From Manduca sexta (taxonomy: Eukaryota > Arthropoda > Insecta > Lepidoptera > Sphingidae): a stretch of DNA of 64,000 bases. The stretch is from positions 9,107,245 to 9,171,244 of the forward strand of contig NC_051119.1 of NCBI RefSeq assembly GCF_014839805.1, written 5' to 3'. This document shows positions 8,989 through 21,345 of this stretch, piece after piece; the stretch's first letter is position 1, and each line of letters begins with the position of its first letter. The notes under the pieces were generated by a model. It saw nothing but the letters and a program-made list of their open reading frames with translations. It was not told the DNA's origin and made no database searches. A program made the position numbers and the translations under genes.

Positions 8989-11567
8989 AGCGGTCGACGA
9001 TGATAAATTTCAAAATTTCTATTTAGTTGAAAAAGACGAGCGTTCGTAGAATTTTGTATCGCCCTATTATCTTGACTGTTAAAAATAACCTTTTCATCAA
9101 TCAGTCTTCAATATAGATTTTCCTGTAGATTTAATAATAGCATTTCCTATAAATTTTTAAATAGGATAAAATATTTATAGAATAAATATAGTTTGAGAAA
9201 CACTAATAAAATTAAATTAAAACATCACTGAACCAATATTATGCCTATTTATCTACTAGATCATAAAATATAACATGTATCATATTTTTTTTTATATTGT
9301 TTAAATTTATTACAGTGTATAAAACAGTAAAAATAATTCGTCAGAGAATAGTTTTGTTTAAACAAACACACAGTATCCAGTTTTAATAACAAAACTTTTC
9401 CTATTTAAACCAATAAATCCCGCAATCAAACTAACCTAAAAATGTTAACCAACGCAATAACACTTCATCATGAATTATCGTCAAACCGATGTCGAAAACT
9501 TAGGGCCGGTGTCAACGCTGCCTCCCGCCGCGTCCACGAATCAAAAACCAACACAACCCATACATTATTTATAATAAATTAACTATCAGATCAAGTTATT
9601 GCCTCGGCCCAGTTTTCATTTTGTAATACATAAGGGATTATATATAATTAATTCTATATATCGTATATTTATTTTAATATTCTTCTTAATGTGCTCTTTA
9701 TATCGGGATTAAACGTTGTTTAATTTATTGCTATTTGTATCTAATACGTTTAGCAAACGGTCCATAAAATTACGCATTAAGGCAATGGAAACATTAAAGT
9801 TAATACGATTTGGATAATTATGTCCGTTTGTGTGTATTCGGCATGAATAGATTAATTATACAAATCATGCCAAATATTTAAAAGCCGGTTAGATGCCTAC
9901 ATCCTTTGGCGCCTTAGATATTCGAAATTTTAATTGGATGTTATTTAAAATACGTATTAGATAAATATATTATTATTTTACATATTTTTTTCCGCTTTTG
10001 AGTTATTCCAAACAATCAATGTTTGTAATATTGACATAAATGCATCGCCAATTTGAAGTAATCTTAGATGTTGATTTATTTCTAAAATCTTATACAAACC
10101 TGCGGTACACACATCAGTTTTTATCTATAATTAAAGCATCATCGAAAATGTATATGGTTTTGTGGAAAAATAATCTATAAGTAATTGTTAATACTGTAAC
10201 CTATCATAAACTAAAACGTACCATAGTACCAATGTCACTAATGCAAGTACGCATTCAAACATAAACACACACATTGTCAAACATAAAAATAGTAAATTGA
10301 ATTGTCATAAACGCATTTGTCATTCGACGGCACATTTCACGCCCTTAAGCCGACATAAAGAATTCACACGAAAAGTAGAAAGTCAATTAAGTCCAATTTA
10401 TCACCAATTCGTATGAATGAGTTCGAAATATTATATACGACGCATCGGATTACCATCACTGCGACGATTTGATCGAATTTAGAAACGTTTACTGTAAACT
10501 AGTTTTTACCCGCAGCAACGCTTGACGGAATTGATTGTATTTCCTGACTAGAAGAATAAAAAAACATATATTGCGATAAAATACGAAACTAATATCTCGT
10601 ACAAACAGCGTTAACTTGAAAAATCAAAAAAACTAAATAGGTGCCCGCAAAGCAGGTTTATTAATTTTCTAGTCAAGCTAGTAAAGCTTATTATTATGAA
10701 TGGGCGGATTTTAATGTGCTAATTAACTGGTACAAAGCTTTGGAAAGGAGAAATGTCTTTTAAAAAAAAATTAAACGTAAAAAAATCAACTATAACATTG
10801 GGTGTTAAATTTACTGGCAGTACAACAGCTTCAACAAAAAAACAACAATAAAATAATAAAAACAATAAATAAGTATCTATTTAAACCAAAAAAAAAAACT
10901 AAAACTATACTACAAATGTTTAGCAACTTCTCTTATATTGTATGTACGTGTTTATAGATAACTGTGGTCATTTTTAGCAACTTAATGGTTAGTTTCATGG
11001 CATTCTACTCTACAAAACTTATTCTTCATAGCACAATTGTTAAATATGACGATTTTTGGCTTTAAATGACTGATCATGTTGATAAATTCCACACGATACA
11101 ATCCCAAAAACTCATTCAAAGTAAATCAGTAATTTGACATATCATCCCAACAAATAAATGTATTTACATTTAATGTATTCAACAACTTATAACCTCTCAA
11201 TTTCAGTAGTTCAACGCACAGAAGTGACAAGTTCACAGTTTTTATTAGAATCATCTCTACATAAATTATTCCAAGTTTGTTTTGCATTAATAGCTGGGCG
11301 GAGTCGCGGATGACAGCTAGTTTCATGGTAATCACCGATTTAGCCGCAGTTTTATATCCGATAGCAATATGTTATGTCGTCCAAATATTATCATATTAAT
11401 ACTCTCGGTTCGCATTCTAAAACTTAATTATTTTTTACATGTTCATCCGAATGAATTATAGTTAACGTTTGGAATGTAGCGCATGGTTACACGTTCATAT
11501 TAAAATATTATTGTTTTTATTATGTTTTTGGACAGAAAATCTATATAAATCCTTCCTAGACGAATTT
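8989..11567. other. Long AT-rich stretch without recognisable genes
   Basis: I read about 2.6 kb of AT-rich DNA with homopolymer runs and no convincing coding frame. The longest short frame (11126-11335, minus) has no domain. No tRNA-like boxes or TIR pairs were seen. Confidence 0.5.
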
Positions 11568-11928
11568 CGGTCATGGTGGCCAATCTCAACGGAGATCAGC
11601 CAGGTACGCAAGATATATTATAGGGCATTAGTGTATGCGCAAACATAGATGCACTTTTTATTTGTTCACTCTCATTGTTCGGTGAGACAGCAAGCCGAAA
11701 TGACCGGAGAGAGATCAGGCGCAGGACCAACGGCTTTACGTGCTTTCCGAGGCACAGGGGTATCACACCTCCAACTTCCTGACTCTGAACGGCGACTGAC
11801 TAATTTTTAAGATAGAAAAACCCAGTGACTATTATTTTTGTGTCGACCCGGGACCCGAATCCAATATCTCAAAGCGGTAGTCGTACTTATACCGCATACG
11901 CATTTCAACAACGCCAACGAGGCAGTAA
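11568..11928 (-). mobile_element. tRNA-related SINE, family G
   Basis: On the minus strand it starts CTGCCTCGTTGGCGTTGTTG (A-box-like), followed by a B-box-like GGATTCGGGTCCCGGG. A distinct body includes ACGTAAAGCCGTTGGTCC and ends near ACCATGAC. The head resembles the head of family B (12527-12795) while the body is unrelated. Only one copy was seen in this window, so the right-hand limit is better supported than the left. Confidence 0.55.
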
Positions 11929-12119
11929 AAAAATCTATATAGGAGCTATGTAGACCGATGAAAATAGGACAGTTTTGTTTCTTAATAATGTAGGTACCTA
12001 CCTACTTTCTCGGCAAGAAGTAAACAACGTCTACTCGACGCTTTAGTGAGGAAAAATTATACTGATTATAATGAATGAAGAAAATTTTTAAAATATTTTC
12101 TTATTTCATATTATTACTA

Positions 12120-12303
12120 TCTTTTGCTCGCAATTTTAATACGCGTAAAAGAGTTTTCACGAGATAAAAAGTAATCCATGTCCTTTTAAAGGTCTCAAAC
12201 TATCTCCATACCAAATTTCATAGAATTCCGTTTGGTAGTTTTTGAGTTTATCGTGTTTAGACAGACAGGCGCGGCAGGGGACTTCGTTTTATAATAAGTA
12301 AGG
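12120..12303 (-). repeat. Degraded retroposon-like fragment
   Basis: CTCGCAATTTTAATACGCG near 12127 and CAGACAGGCGCGGCAGGGGACTTCGTTTTATAAT near 12263 match the layout at 57508-57712, where AGACAGATGCAGCGGGGGACTTTG closes the repeat. It is non-coding. Confidence 0.5.
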
Positions 12304-12309
12304 ATTTTA

Positions 12310-12515
12310 TCGAAATGAAATGAAATGATTTATTTGAATCTGTAAAATGTGATACATTATTTAGATTCCTTCAATATTAACTCTACCACCAGTTCGGAAA
12401 GCAGGTCTCACCAGAAAAGAACGGGCAAGAAACTCTGGTGTTGCTATTTTCAATATCAGTTTAAGGTAAATACTACAATACATGATTAGGAGAAAGGAGA
12501 AAAAAAATACAATTG
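12310..12515 (-). repeat. Probable LINE 3'-UTR fragment
   Basis: CTACCACCAGTTCGGAAAGC, TCTCACCAGAAAAGAACGGG and CAAGAAACTCTGG form a motif series I recognise as a common lepidopteran repeat, with A/T-rich sequence at the left edge as expected for a minus-strand 3' end. The Jockey-like origin is a guess. Confidence 0.45.
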
Positions 12516-12526
12516 GTTTTTTCATT

Positions 12527-12795
12527 GACTGCCTCGGTGGCGTAGTTGTATTGCATGTCCGGTACAATAGCGCTCTGAGGTCCTGGGCTCGAATCCCGGG
12601 TCGGGCAAAGTGATATTTGGGTTTTTCTGCTCATTATCAGCCCGGAGTCTGGAATTTGTGCCCGATATGGCGATATGCTCGCCCCCTATCACATCATGGG
12701 ACGGAACATACTTGGCGAAAAGTGGGTGCCCTAGTTGCGCCTCTGCATACCCCTTCGGGGATAAATGCGTAATGTTATGTATGTATGTATGTATG
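12527..12795 (+). mobile_element. tRNA-derived SINE, family B, full length, with (TATG)n tail
   Basis: The head reads CTGCCTCGGTGGCGTAGTTG with an A-box-like TGGCGTAGTTG. A B box, GGCTCGAATCCCGGG, lies near 12587. The body contains CCGATATGGCGATATGCTCG, ATCACATCATGGGACGG and ACCCCTTCGGGGATAAATG. The tail is (TATG)n at 12778-12795. It is the best-preserved family B copy in the window. Frames on both strands inside it are accidental. Confidence 0.8.
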
Positions 12796-12956
12796 GTTTT
12801 TTCATAGTGTTCATTACCGTGTGATATTGTAAGCAAGCGGTTAAATTTCATCCTACTTGACCGCTTTGGGCCCTTCTTCTCCACAATTACGGTAATGGAC
12901 AGGTTTGAGTTATGTAAACACAGCTCTAACTGACCGACGGAGGTTTAACCCACCCG

Positions 12957-13012
12957 GTGCCAAATATACCCGGTTTTATAAATATACCCGGGTTCTATAT
13001 ATTCCCGGTTGA
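12957..13012. repeat. Short degenerate tandem repeat
   Basis: AAATATACCCGGTTTTAT, AAATATACCCGGGTTCTAT and ATATTCCCGGTT follow one another with a unit of about 18-19 bp. Confidence 0.5.
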
Positions 13013-13189
13013 AAAACTTTCCATTCGTTTTGCTTTTTATTCTTATTTCCGTCTACGATGTTTTGAAACGAGAAAAACTATAGATTGATGCTCGAAATGA
13101 ACGGAGTGGACCTTTGCAGTGGTCAGCTAAATTACTGCGCGGATAAATTAAATTGGTAGAGGACAAAAAAAACAGTATTTTATTTATAC

Positions 13190-13385
13190 GGTATCGACCT
13201 CAATGAGCCTGTTGGTAAGTGAAGTTTAATAGAATATCAATTGACGAGTGATGATTAGCCCTCGATAGCCGACACAATTATGCCGGCCTGTTGGAACCGG
13301 ATATACGCAGCCTGATCCCAGCTTACGTGCCACTACGGCGGGTTTTAACACCTTGTGTTCGGTGGTCGCTATCCGGGCGGATATA
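13190..13385 (+). repeat. Dispersed repeat family C
   Basis: TGGTAAGTGAAGT, ATTGACGAGTGATGATTAGC, ATTATGCCGGCCTGTTGGAA, CCACTACGGCGGGTTTTAAC and GGTGGTCGCTATCCGGGCGG appear in the expected order. The segment between GATCCCA and CCACTACGG is shortened. Confidence 0.65.
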
Positions 13386-14333
13386 AAATATTTTGATAAC
13401 AGTTCAAATAAATATTATAAACTCATGGCACCATAAATGGCAAAACATAGCATCATAAATACTTACTATAGTCTAGTGTATACTATTTTAGTTAGACCGA
13501 TGATTTTAGATGCTTTCTTAATGTACCTACAAAGTTGTACAGAAGCCTCGGACCACAAGACCATCACTCAACTGTCTGTTTAAACTTACTGGATACTAAT
13601 CGTACTTAATACAATTATTTAAGTAAAATTCTATTACTGTACATAAAATACCAAAAGCCCGAATAAGTTACATAAAACCAGAAAATAAAAGACTTTATTT
13701 ATAGGCACTGGTTCGTTACGATTTTATTACATATGGATTTAATATCAACAAACTAACGGGCTGTTGGACAAATATTTATGTAGTTAATAGTAAAGCGACC
13801 AAATATACAAGATCCTTCAGTGTTTCATTTCTTAAGACTTACTTAGACCAAGTTATATTGGATGGCCCAAAATATTCCAATTGAGGAAGAGCTTTAATCG
13901 CCTTTGATTATGGGCGTGTTGAAGATCAAATTATATTGGTTAAAATTATGGGAGTAACTTCTTGTAAGAATTTTTTAAAATTAATTCCGCATGGAAACTA
14001 TTACCTTATATTAATAGTGTTAAGGGCATAGGTTGTTTAACATTATGGACAAATGTTAATGGCAGTGAAATTGTTTGTTTTTTTAAGTTTGGAAAGTATA
14101 GCGTGAGAATATTTTAATAGTTTTATTAAAACGGCACTATCGCGTTTTCACGTGGTTCGGCGACAATTTGATGAATTAACTTGATTTTTTTGGTAGTTAA
14201 GATAGTGTTTAAAGTTAAAGATTTTTAACCAAAAAAAGGAGGTTATCAATTCGACATGAATGTTATTTTTTGCTATTTTCTAATCTATTGTTTTTTACGG
14301 TCTTAGTAATAATCTTATTTTTATTATTAATTA
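13386..14333. other. AT-rich stretch without recognisable genes
   Basis: No coding frame, RNA gene or repeat is recognised. Poly-T and TTAA-rich runs dominate. Confidence 0.5.
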
Positions 14334-14508
14334 AAAATAAAACTATTTTTCGGATTTTATATTATAATTTAATCTCCCAACGTTTCGAACACTGCAGCCT
14401 TCGTCGCCACGGGGCGGACTCATCGTGAGGAAATTATAATAAAAATCCGCGATAAAATCCGTACAATAGATTTATTTTAATGTACATTCGCGTAAACATA
14501 AGAAATCA
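14334..14508 (+). repeat. Dispersed repeat family F
   Basis: AAAACTATTTTTCGGATTTTAT, then AACGTTTCGAACACTGCAGCC and ACATTCGCGTAAACATAAG. The last motif recurs at 38885-38935 and at 43805-43842, each next to an AAATCCGA-type segment. It is non-coding and the family is not named. Confidence 0.5.
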
Positions 14509-15344
14509 TTATATCTACGGTTGAAAGGCTAATTGACTCAAACGACATTTTTTTACGACACTAAATTTCATACATATTTAAAATCAGCTTCTTTTCTATT
14601 TTTTTTTAACCTACTTATTTTTTTTTAAACAAAATGTCGCTTAATTCAGACAGCATCGATTTTTCTTTTATTATTCTGAATGTAAAAATGGTTAAATTTT
14701 CAGATGTTGTATAAAGACTATTTTAAGAGATTTCATGTAATTAGTTTTAATTTACAGATATAAAAAAAAATATAACCCTCCTTTTTTGAACTCGGTCAAA
14801 ACCGCGTGCAAATCCTAAATAATTGATGCTATTTATAAAATAGCCCTAAATATTTTCCACAATAAATTACGCATTTCTCGACCGTTACAATATAAACTGC
14901 GTAACAAAAGGAAGCCATTTTGTTATTAAGTCCCCATAAATGATTACGAGTAGACGAAACTACTCAAACATAATATGAGGGCGCACTCAAAGTAATTGGT
15001 CGATAGGATGGCTTTTCTTGACCACCGAAAAAACATAAAACAAAAACATTTTAGGAAACATACCACACATGTTGACTGATAACAGATAGGTATTTAGACG
15101 TTATTAGTGATCCTAACTGTTTTAATTGTCTTTAAAGTATACATCATAATCCACGAAAAAAAAAATAAAAAATACCTTTATTTTATTTAATAGAATGAAA
15201 TGGTATTTATTAACATTTTATTTCTTCGTTGTCTGAAATAAAGTTACGTTTTGATAAAGTCAAACTAGAGTGAGCTAAATGGAGATTAATAGATTTAGAA
15301 ATACAATTAGGTAGCATTGATAGAAATGAACCCCTGTGTATATA
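14509..15344. other. AT-rich stretch without recognisable genes
   Basis: Nothing supportable was found. Poly-T and poly-A runs (14600, 14762, 15154) dominate. Confidence 0.5.
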
Positions 15345-15465
15345 TTTTTTTATGTGCCAGTATAGACAGACGAGCTAGCGGCCTGATAGTAAGCCGCCAT
15401 CGCAGCTCATGGACTCGGTGATGCCAAAGACACAGACAAGCCGCTGCCTAACGTAGGGAGTATGA
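15345..15465 (+). repeat. Fragment of a 'gcggcctgatagtaagc' dispersed repeat
   Basis: ACGAGCTAGCGGCCTGATAG, GCCGCCATCGCAGCTCATGG and CAAGCCGCTGCCTAACG follow the order of a repeat I know from lepidopteran introns. Only one fragment is present here. Confidence 0.4.
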
Positions 15466-16044
15466 ATAATACTCATTTTATTATGCTCTCTCACGTCTCC
15501 TTCTCTTAACCACGAAAACACCATTTTATTTCCAACTTATTTAACTATTATTACTATTAGTTATTTAACTGCATACTAAAAAGTGGTATGTGATTTCACA
15601 ATCCACATTACAGCCAAAGTTTATACGAATGTAGCTCATAGAAGTAAAGTTCGCAATCTGCATGCCAAGGGGGTTCGTGACCACGCCTATCAACACAGTC
15701 CGCCCCTGCCCATAACGGCTCTCCAATGTAATTGTGAAACTTTTGACGCAAGCGGCCCGGCCAGCAATTAGTCTGAGTTGCCCAGTTGTTCGTCTGTTTC
15801 AGTTTGTTTGCCAAAATAACCAACTGAATCGCTATAAATGGCACACGTTAATTATTATAAACACATTACATACAGGGCACAGATAGGCACTAAGGTCAAC
15901 ATGTTGAAATCCTTTGATTTACAAACGTAGTAATGTTTAATTGCCTTAATCAGTGGGGTTAGAATTTCACAAAATATTAAATATACTACTTGTGTAGTTA
16001 TTTTCATATTTATTTACAGTCCAGGTATGATTTTATGTGAGTCG
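15466..16044. other. Intergenic, nothing recognised
   Basis: The short frames at 15583-15844 on both strands overlap and share no known domain. No RNA gene was seen. Confidence 0.4.
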
Positions 16045-16116
16045 ATTTTATCTAAGGTAGCAGTTTTCGTGCTTATATTTAGATATAAGCACGAAAACTG
16101 CTACCTTAGATAAAAT
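16045..16116. repeat. Perfect 34-bp inverted repeat (hairpin), 4-nt loop
   Basis: The arms 16045-16078 and 16083-16116 are exact reverse complements, with loop TTAG. The core of the arm is GGTAGCAGTTTTCGTGC. It could be a small foldback element, a replication-slippage palindrome or a hairpin RNA source. A degraded family B SINE starts just to the right. Confidence 0.9.
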
Positions 16117-16139
16117 GGTTAGCCATACAAACAAACAAT

Positions 16140-16360
16140 GACGCTTTCATTCCAGAAGGGGTAGGCAGAGGTGCATCCAGGATACCCAATTTTTGCCTGT
16201 GTGTTCCGTCCCATGATGTGATAGAGGGCGAGTCTATCGCCATATCGGGCATAAACGCCAGACTTCATGCTAATACTGAGAATCAAAACCCAATATCACT
16301 TTGCCAGGCATTCAAACCCAGTATTAAGAGCGGTGTACCACACACAATACAACCACGACA
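16140..16360 (-). mobile_element. tRNA-derived SINE, family B, degraded
   Basis: AGAAGGGGTAGGCAGAGGTG, CGTCCCATGATGTGATAGAG, CCATATCGGGC and ATACAACCACGACACC are the reverse complement of the family B body and head. Indels are numerous and the B box is eroded. Confidence 0.6.
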
Positions 16361-17369
16361 CCAACACAATAAAGTATCTACCAAATTTAAAAACTCGCAT
16401 CTTTAATATTAGAATGATGGCATACTTTACAAAAGTTTAAAGATCTTTTATCACGAATCTATTCACTCGAAACTCTCAATCTGATTTCAATACAGGTGTC
16501 CAACAATAAATAACTCATGTAAAATATATTGCCATATAAAACTAACGCGACATATAACAAAATCGATACATCAATGGTGGACGAACTAATCAAATTACAA
16601 ATCGATGTTTAATTAAGTGGCCCGCGCGAATAATCGTCCACCATTCACATATATCGATACGACGATGCATTTAAATCGATGTATTTGCATTAAACAACAG
16701 TTTTGTTTTTCTAAACTCGGACATAAGTCACAAACATTTGGTAGGTAATAAATTTTATATTGGTATCGTAAGAGTTGACCCTTAGACCTTTATGAAACTT
16801 TTGTTTTAATAGAGCTATATTTTTATTTCTGTGTGGGTGGAAGGTGACAGTACGAATTTGAAAAAAAAATATGATACAATCTTTTTAAGTCTTAATAAAA
16901 CTGGTACACATTTATTAAAACTATTGTCTTAAACAAAACAATATTTATTTATTATTATTATTTTGTAACTAAACATGTACTTGTCACCTAATTTGAAAAA
17001 GTTGTATACTCTATTTGGATTCTGACTAGCCATTAGATCCACTGTAATGTAATTTAGATTATTATTGTCAGGAATCTGTTTAGTGTATCTTTATAAATAA
17101 ATAAATAAATTGATGAAACTCTGAGTTGCGAATGCGAATCGGATTGCGTATCGGCCGACAAGTGGATGGGCTCGGCTTAACAAAAGCGTCAAATCATTTT
17201 AAAATAACTAAACCCGACCAAGAAACGAACCCGAGACCGCAGCAAGACAGTATGTCGAACGCAATATAACTATGTAGTGACAAATTATATTTTGTTAAAT
17301 TTACCGCCGAACCGTTGCAAGGGCAGGAATTCTTGACAACCAAACGCAACATGATGAATTTTCCAGAAC
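16361..17369. other. AT-rich stretch without recognisable genes
   Basis: Paired ATCGATGT/ATCGATAC words occur near 16560-16690, but no gene or clear element was found. Confidence 0.45.
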
Positions 17370-17455
17370 ACGGTCATATGTAACAATATTTGTGGCAAGA
17401 AATGAGTGCACTAGTTCCAACTCCGTCTGCTATGTCGGGGATAAAAAGAGGTGAG
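17370..17455 (-). mobile_element. SINE family B remnant
   Basis: ATGAGTGCACTAGTTCC and GTCTGCTATGTCGGGGATAA echo the family B 3' body in altered form. It is weak and old. Confidence 0.3.
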
Positions 17456-17739
17456 TGTGTTCACATAACATAATCAAATTGATTCACTGATATTATAAGC
17501 AATTAAAAATATGATACATGTACTAAAAATAAATCAAAGTCAACGAATTTAGTTATTGATCTAAATACTAATGGAGTTATAAGACGGCTATTTATTTTGG
17601 TAGACAATTTATTTAGCTCGATATTATTACCAATCTATAACACATTGTAGACCTTTCATTTGTAATAAGATGTATTTATTTTCTTACATAACATACGATA
17701 TAAATTTTCGGGGTTATAAAAACGTAATGTCACACCCAA

Positions 17740-17920
17740 ATTTCATCATCTATGCATGGTCCCTGGTAGAGAGCGAAACTAGTTCCATTTACCGAGAACA
17801 TTTCTAAGGGACTCCGGGTTCATACTGAACAGAAACACTTAATATTACCCAACACGGACATCGACTCCGGGACCTCAACAGGACATTCGTACCGAAACAA
17901 CTACGTCACAGAAGCAGTCA
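17740..17920 (-). mobile_element. SINE family B-like remnant
   Basis: GACTCCGGGACCTCAACAGG and CGAAACAACTACGTCACAG correspond to the B-box and A-box sides of a minus-strand family B head. The body is strongly diverged. Confidence 0.35.
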
Positions 17921-18094
17921 ATGTTTATTCTTACAAGATCACGGCGAACCAAGAAAGGTTCTATACAATAAAATGAGTCTTTACATTTTCCCCTAAAAAT
18001 GCCTGTCATCAATCAAGTGAGCGGTTAAATAATTTCTGGAATATGCTTAAAAACATTTGCTGTGTCAATCCCTCATTGAGGTGGGTTTCAACTT

Positions 18095-18295
18095 GATATT
18101 GCTTTGAATGACGAAACGTGCTTGCTATTCGCCTGATGGTAAGCGATACGACCGCCCATAAACAGTAGATACACAATCCAATATCTTGAATTAAAAAGGA
18201 ATCTTTTGTATTCCACTGCGCTCGCCATTCTGAGACATTAGATTTTAAGTCTTATTATGTCCCGAAGCTACACTGGCTGCAATGTCCTTCAACTT
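18095..18295 (+). repeat. Dispersed repeat family D
   Basis: CTTTGAATGACGAAACGTGC, TTCGCCTGATGGTAAGCGAT, ATTCCACTGCGCTCGCCATT and TAAGTCTTATTATGTCC to CAATGTCCTTCAA define family D. Related copies lie at 18575, 22970 (minus), 43440, 47635 and 48045. It is non-coding. Confidence 0.65.
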
Positions 18296-18574
18296 GATTT
18301 TATTATATTACAAACATAACTCCGTAAAACAACTAACTAATGAATCGTAAACTGAAGTAAAAGCGTCGTGTGGAAGTCAGAAGCAATAAACCCAACGTTT
18401 TTTCTGTTTGTTCATTTCAATACGCACTCACCCTCGTCCGGGTTTTATTGACTTAACGATAGGTCTAATTACATGTTTCTGTATTTTAACTAAATTGACA
18501 TTGATTTTCTAAAGTTTTTAGAATATAATTTGGTATAGATCATGTTTTTTTCTTTTTTTTTAAGCTGCTTGAAT

Positions 18575-18700
18575 TACTAAACGAGCTAGCCGTTCGCCTG
18601 ATGGTAAACGATACGACCGCCTATTAACAGTAGATATACCATCCTATATCTTGAATTACAAAGTATTATTTGGTATTTCACTGCATTCGCCATCCTGAGG
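18575..18700 (+). repeat. Dispersed repeat family D, partial
   Basis: ACGAGCTAGCCGTTCGCCTG, ATGGTAAACGATACGACCGC and TTTCACTGCATTCGCCATCC match the first two thirds of the 18095-18295 copy. It then runs into GAGGAAACCTACATACCTGA, which resembles the family A body. Confidence 0.6.
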
Positions 18701-18719
18701 AAACCTACATACCTGAGCA

Positions 18720-21110
18720 TCGTTCATGAGAACTTCGAATGGATTATATTATGTGAAATCACCAGCAAAGGCTAGAATATATTCTGAATTTGAAAACATC
18801 ATACAAACTACATCAAACACCACACATTAAATCTCATCAGCTACTACAAATATTTAATAAAACTTGATAATGAGATCACCCACGTCAAGTTTAAACGTTT
18901 CAAATTTAATATTTGATTAATTGTAACGCGAGACTACATGCTAATCGTCGGCCCACATACATAATCGTGTCGTAACCTACATATGATTTATGATACAAAA
19001 ACCTTGTGGAATTCGTAGCTAGAGTAAGCATGCGGTTTTGCTAAGAAAAATAATAATAAATACAAATGTGATTTTTCATAACTGACATGAGAAATCGTGC
19101 ATGTATGTAAAAGTAAAAAAAGACAATCATGATTTCGTTTTTGAGTTTTCAATTCGAATTATAGTTCGAGCTGTTCAAATGACAGTTAACCCATTCCCTG
19201 GTAAAATGGACATTACATAACTTCTTTATGATAATGGATATAGAGATTAGAATTCCAGGAAAATTTAAAAATCGTAAAGACTCATAAGGCTGTGTTTTTG
19301 ATCTCCCTTACTAGGCAACAAATCATACGCAATTTAATTATAACCAGCAAATTGTACAAAACTTTACTAAAACCTACAAAGGAATTATAAACTCCTTAAA
19401 AATCAATAATATGACACAGACAGACATAACCACGTCATTCATACGTATATTTGAATTGATTATGTCAAATATTACCATTAACAGACAGGTAGTTAATAAC
19501 TAAGTTACTGCAATAAATCTACGATAATAATATGCGTGGAAAGCCTGATGACATCGCTTGATACGTTTCACACGTTGTTAATTAGATGTAAAATTTTATC
19601 CTAATTTTTTTTAAAAAGATATTTAAACATAGTCATTTTAAAAAAGTAATTAGTGATTTTATTTTCAGAGCTTTAGTAGCAAAAAAGATAAAGGTAGCAA
19701 CAGCAGATTCATACCAATTCTGTGCTTCCTGTTTGACTTTTCAAGAGATCAAAATTGACAGTAGATCGAGGTGGATAGATGATCTAATAACGCTCACAGG
19801 AAGTCCATAGATGCAGGCCGCTTTCAACAGGTCGTAATAAACCGTTGAGGAAGGCCTACGTCCCGACAAGGATCATGAAATTTTTGCTTGACTATATTTT
19901 GAACACGCTTATCTCTTAAATTACTGAAATACTTAGATATGAGCAGCTTTATACTTTCTAGTATAACCTACTTTATACACAGATTTATGCAAACCGACTC
20001 TAGAAAATCGTACCTTGCCATTATTACGTACGATATTATATGAAATAATAATAAAACGAAAAAATATGGATACAGAACCTCGGTGTGCGTATGCGACTCA
20101 CTTTAGAACGGTTTTTATGAATTCAAAATATAGTATCAAGAATTATAAAACTTAACAATTTGTATTTAATTAAAATATTCTAGTGCCTGAAATCAAACTT
20201 GGCTTTAATCGGGCTAGGTAGCGACCGATAAAGCTTTAGCCACACGCAGTGCTCAGTCTGAGTGGTAGAACTGTGCTATTTTATCTCTCAGTAATTTCTG
20301 TTCTTCTCTTTCACCTATTCCAATCCCGCAGCAATCTGGCGTCGATGTACGATTCATTATCAAGTATATTGCAACAATTATATTACCGGACGCATGCCTA
20401 CAGTTTTTTCCTTCTTGTAGAATATCGTTACTTCCTGTATAACATATCTATGACATGCTGACAAAACTCCAATGCCGTGTCAACAATCTCTCAAGGTATG
20501 ACATGAGTTTAGCTTTTTTCGATCTCCTTCTCCACTCCTAATACTTTGTTATTTTCGGAAACTTATTTCCAACTCTCTAAAGCTGTATGTGACCAAAATT
20601 TAGCACTTGTTTGTGATTCCAGTCTAAAGTCATTCAAGCCAAGTTAGGTTTTCGTCAGTATAAAAAATAATGGAGCTGGGAATTTAAGAACAAAACTTTT
20701 GTATTACTTTTACTGTTTTTGGTACTTAAATGAAGTCTCCAGAGGGCTAAAGTTTTCTCATTTATAAGTACGCTTACTCTCAACATTTTTCAAGCGAAAT
20801 AATGTAAACAAAGACTTGTAAACAATTCTCTTGGGTGCCGCCTAGATAGAGACCACGATACACGTGCTATGAATGGCCCAGACGAGTAAACACCTTTCAG
20901 CCTCGTTTGAAGGGTATTTTTTATCCATCTGAACAACGAATCGATCAAGCTACTCATAGAAAGACACACTTTACCGTATAGATAGCACCACGCCCTACAC
21001 TCGGTCTCTGCATGCAATGCACGCCCATGAAGGACAGTTGGAGCGACCCTAGGCACAATATTAAGTGTGTATACCTCATGATTACCAATTCACATTGAAG
21101 CCTATGGTTT
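18720..21110. other. Long stretch without recognisable genes
   Basis: It is AT-rich. Short frames (20249-20461 plus, 20790-21056 minus) show no domain, codon pattern or splice context that would support a gene. No repeat boundary is clear. Confidence 0.45.
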
Positions 21111-21114
21111 TTTA

Positions 21115-21345
21115 AACGGACACAACAGCGTGTCCCCCCTGCATCTGATGGTAAGTGGAGTACAATCCAACAAAATGTCGACTAACGAGAGATGATTGCC
21201 CTTCGGCAGTCAACACAATTACACCGGTCTCTTGGAACCGGATATTCACAGGGCTGATTCCAGAACGCGACATACTTGCGTGAGGCACTGTGGCGGGTTT
21301 TAACACCTATGTACGGTAGTCGCTATACGGGTGGATATCAATTAT
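21115..21345 (+). repeat. Dispersed repeat family C
   Basis: GCATCTGATGGTAAGTGGAG, AAATGTCGACTAACGAGAG, CACCGGTCTCTTGGAACCGG, TGGCGGGTTTTAACACC and GTCGCTATACGGGTGGATAT are in family order, making it nearly complete. Confidence 0.7.

Noticed and set aside
12778..12795. (TATG)n run considered as an independent microsatellite or CRISPR-like repeat
   Set aside because: It is the simple-repeat tail of the family B SINE. No spacer-repeat arrangement of a CRISPR array exists in the window.
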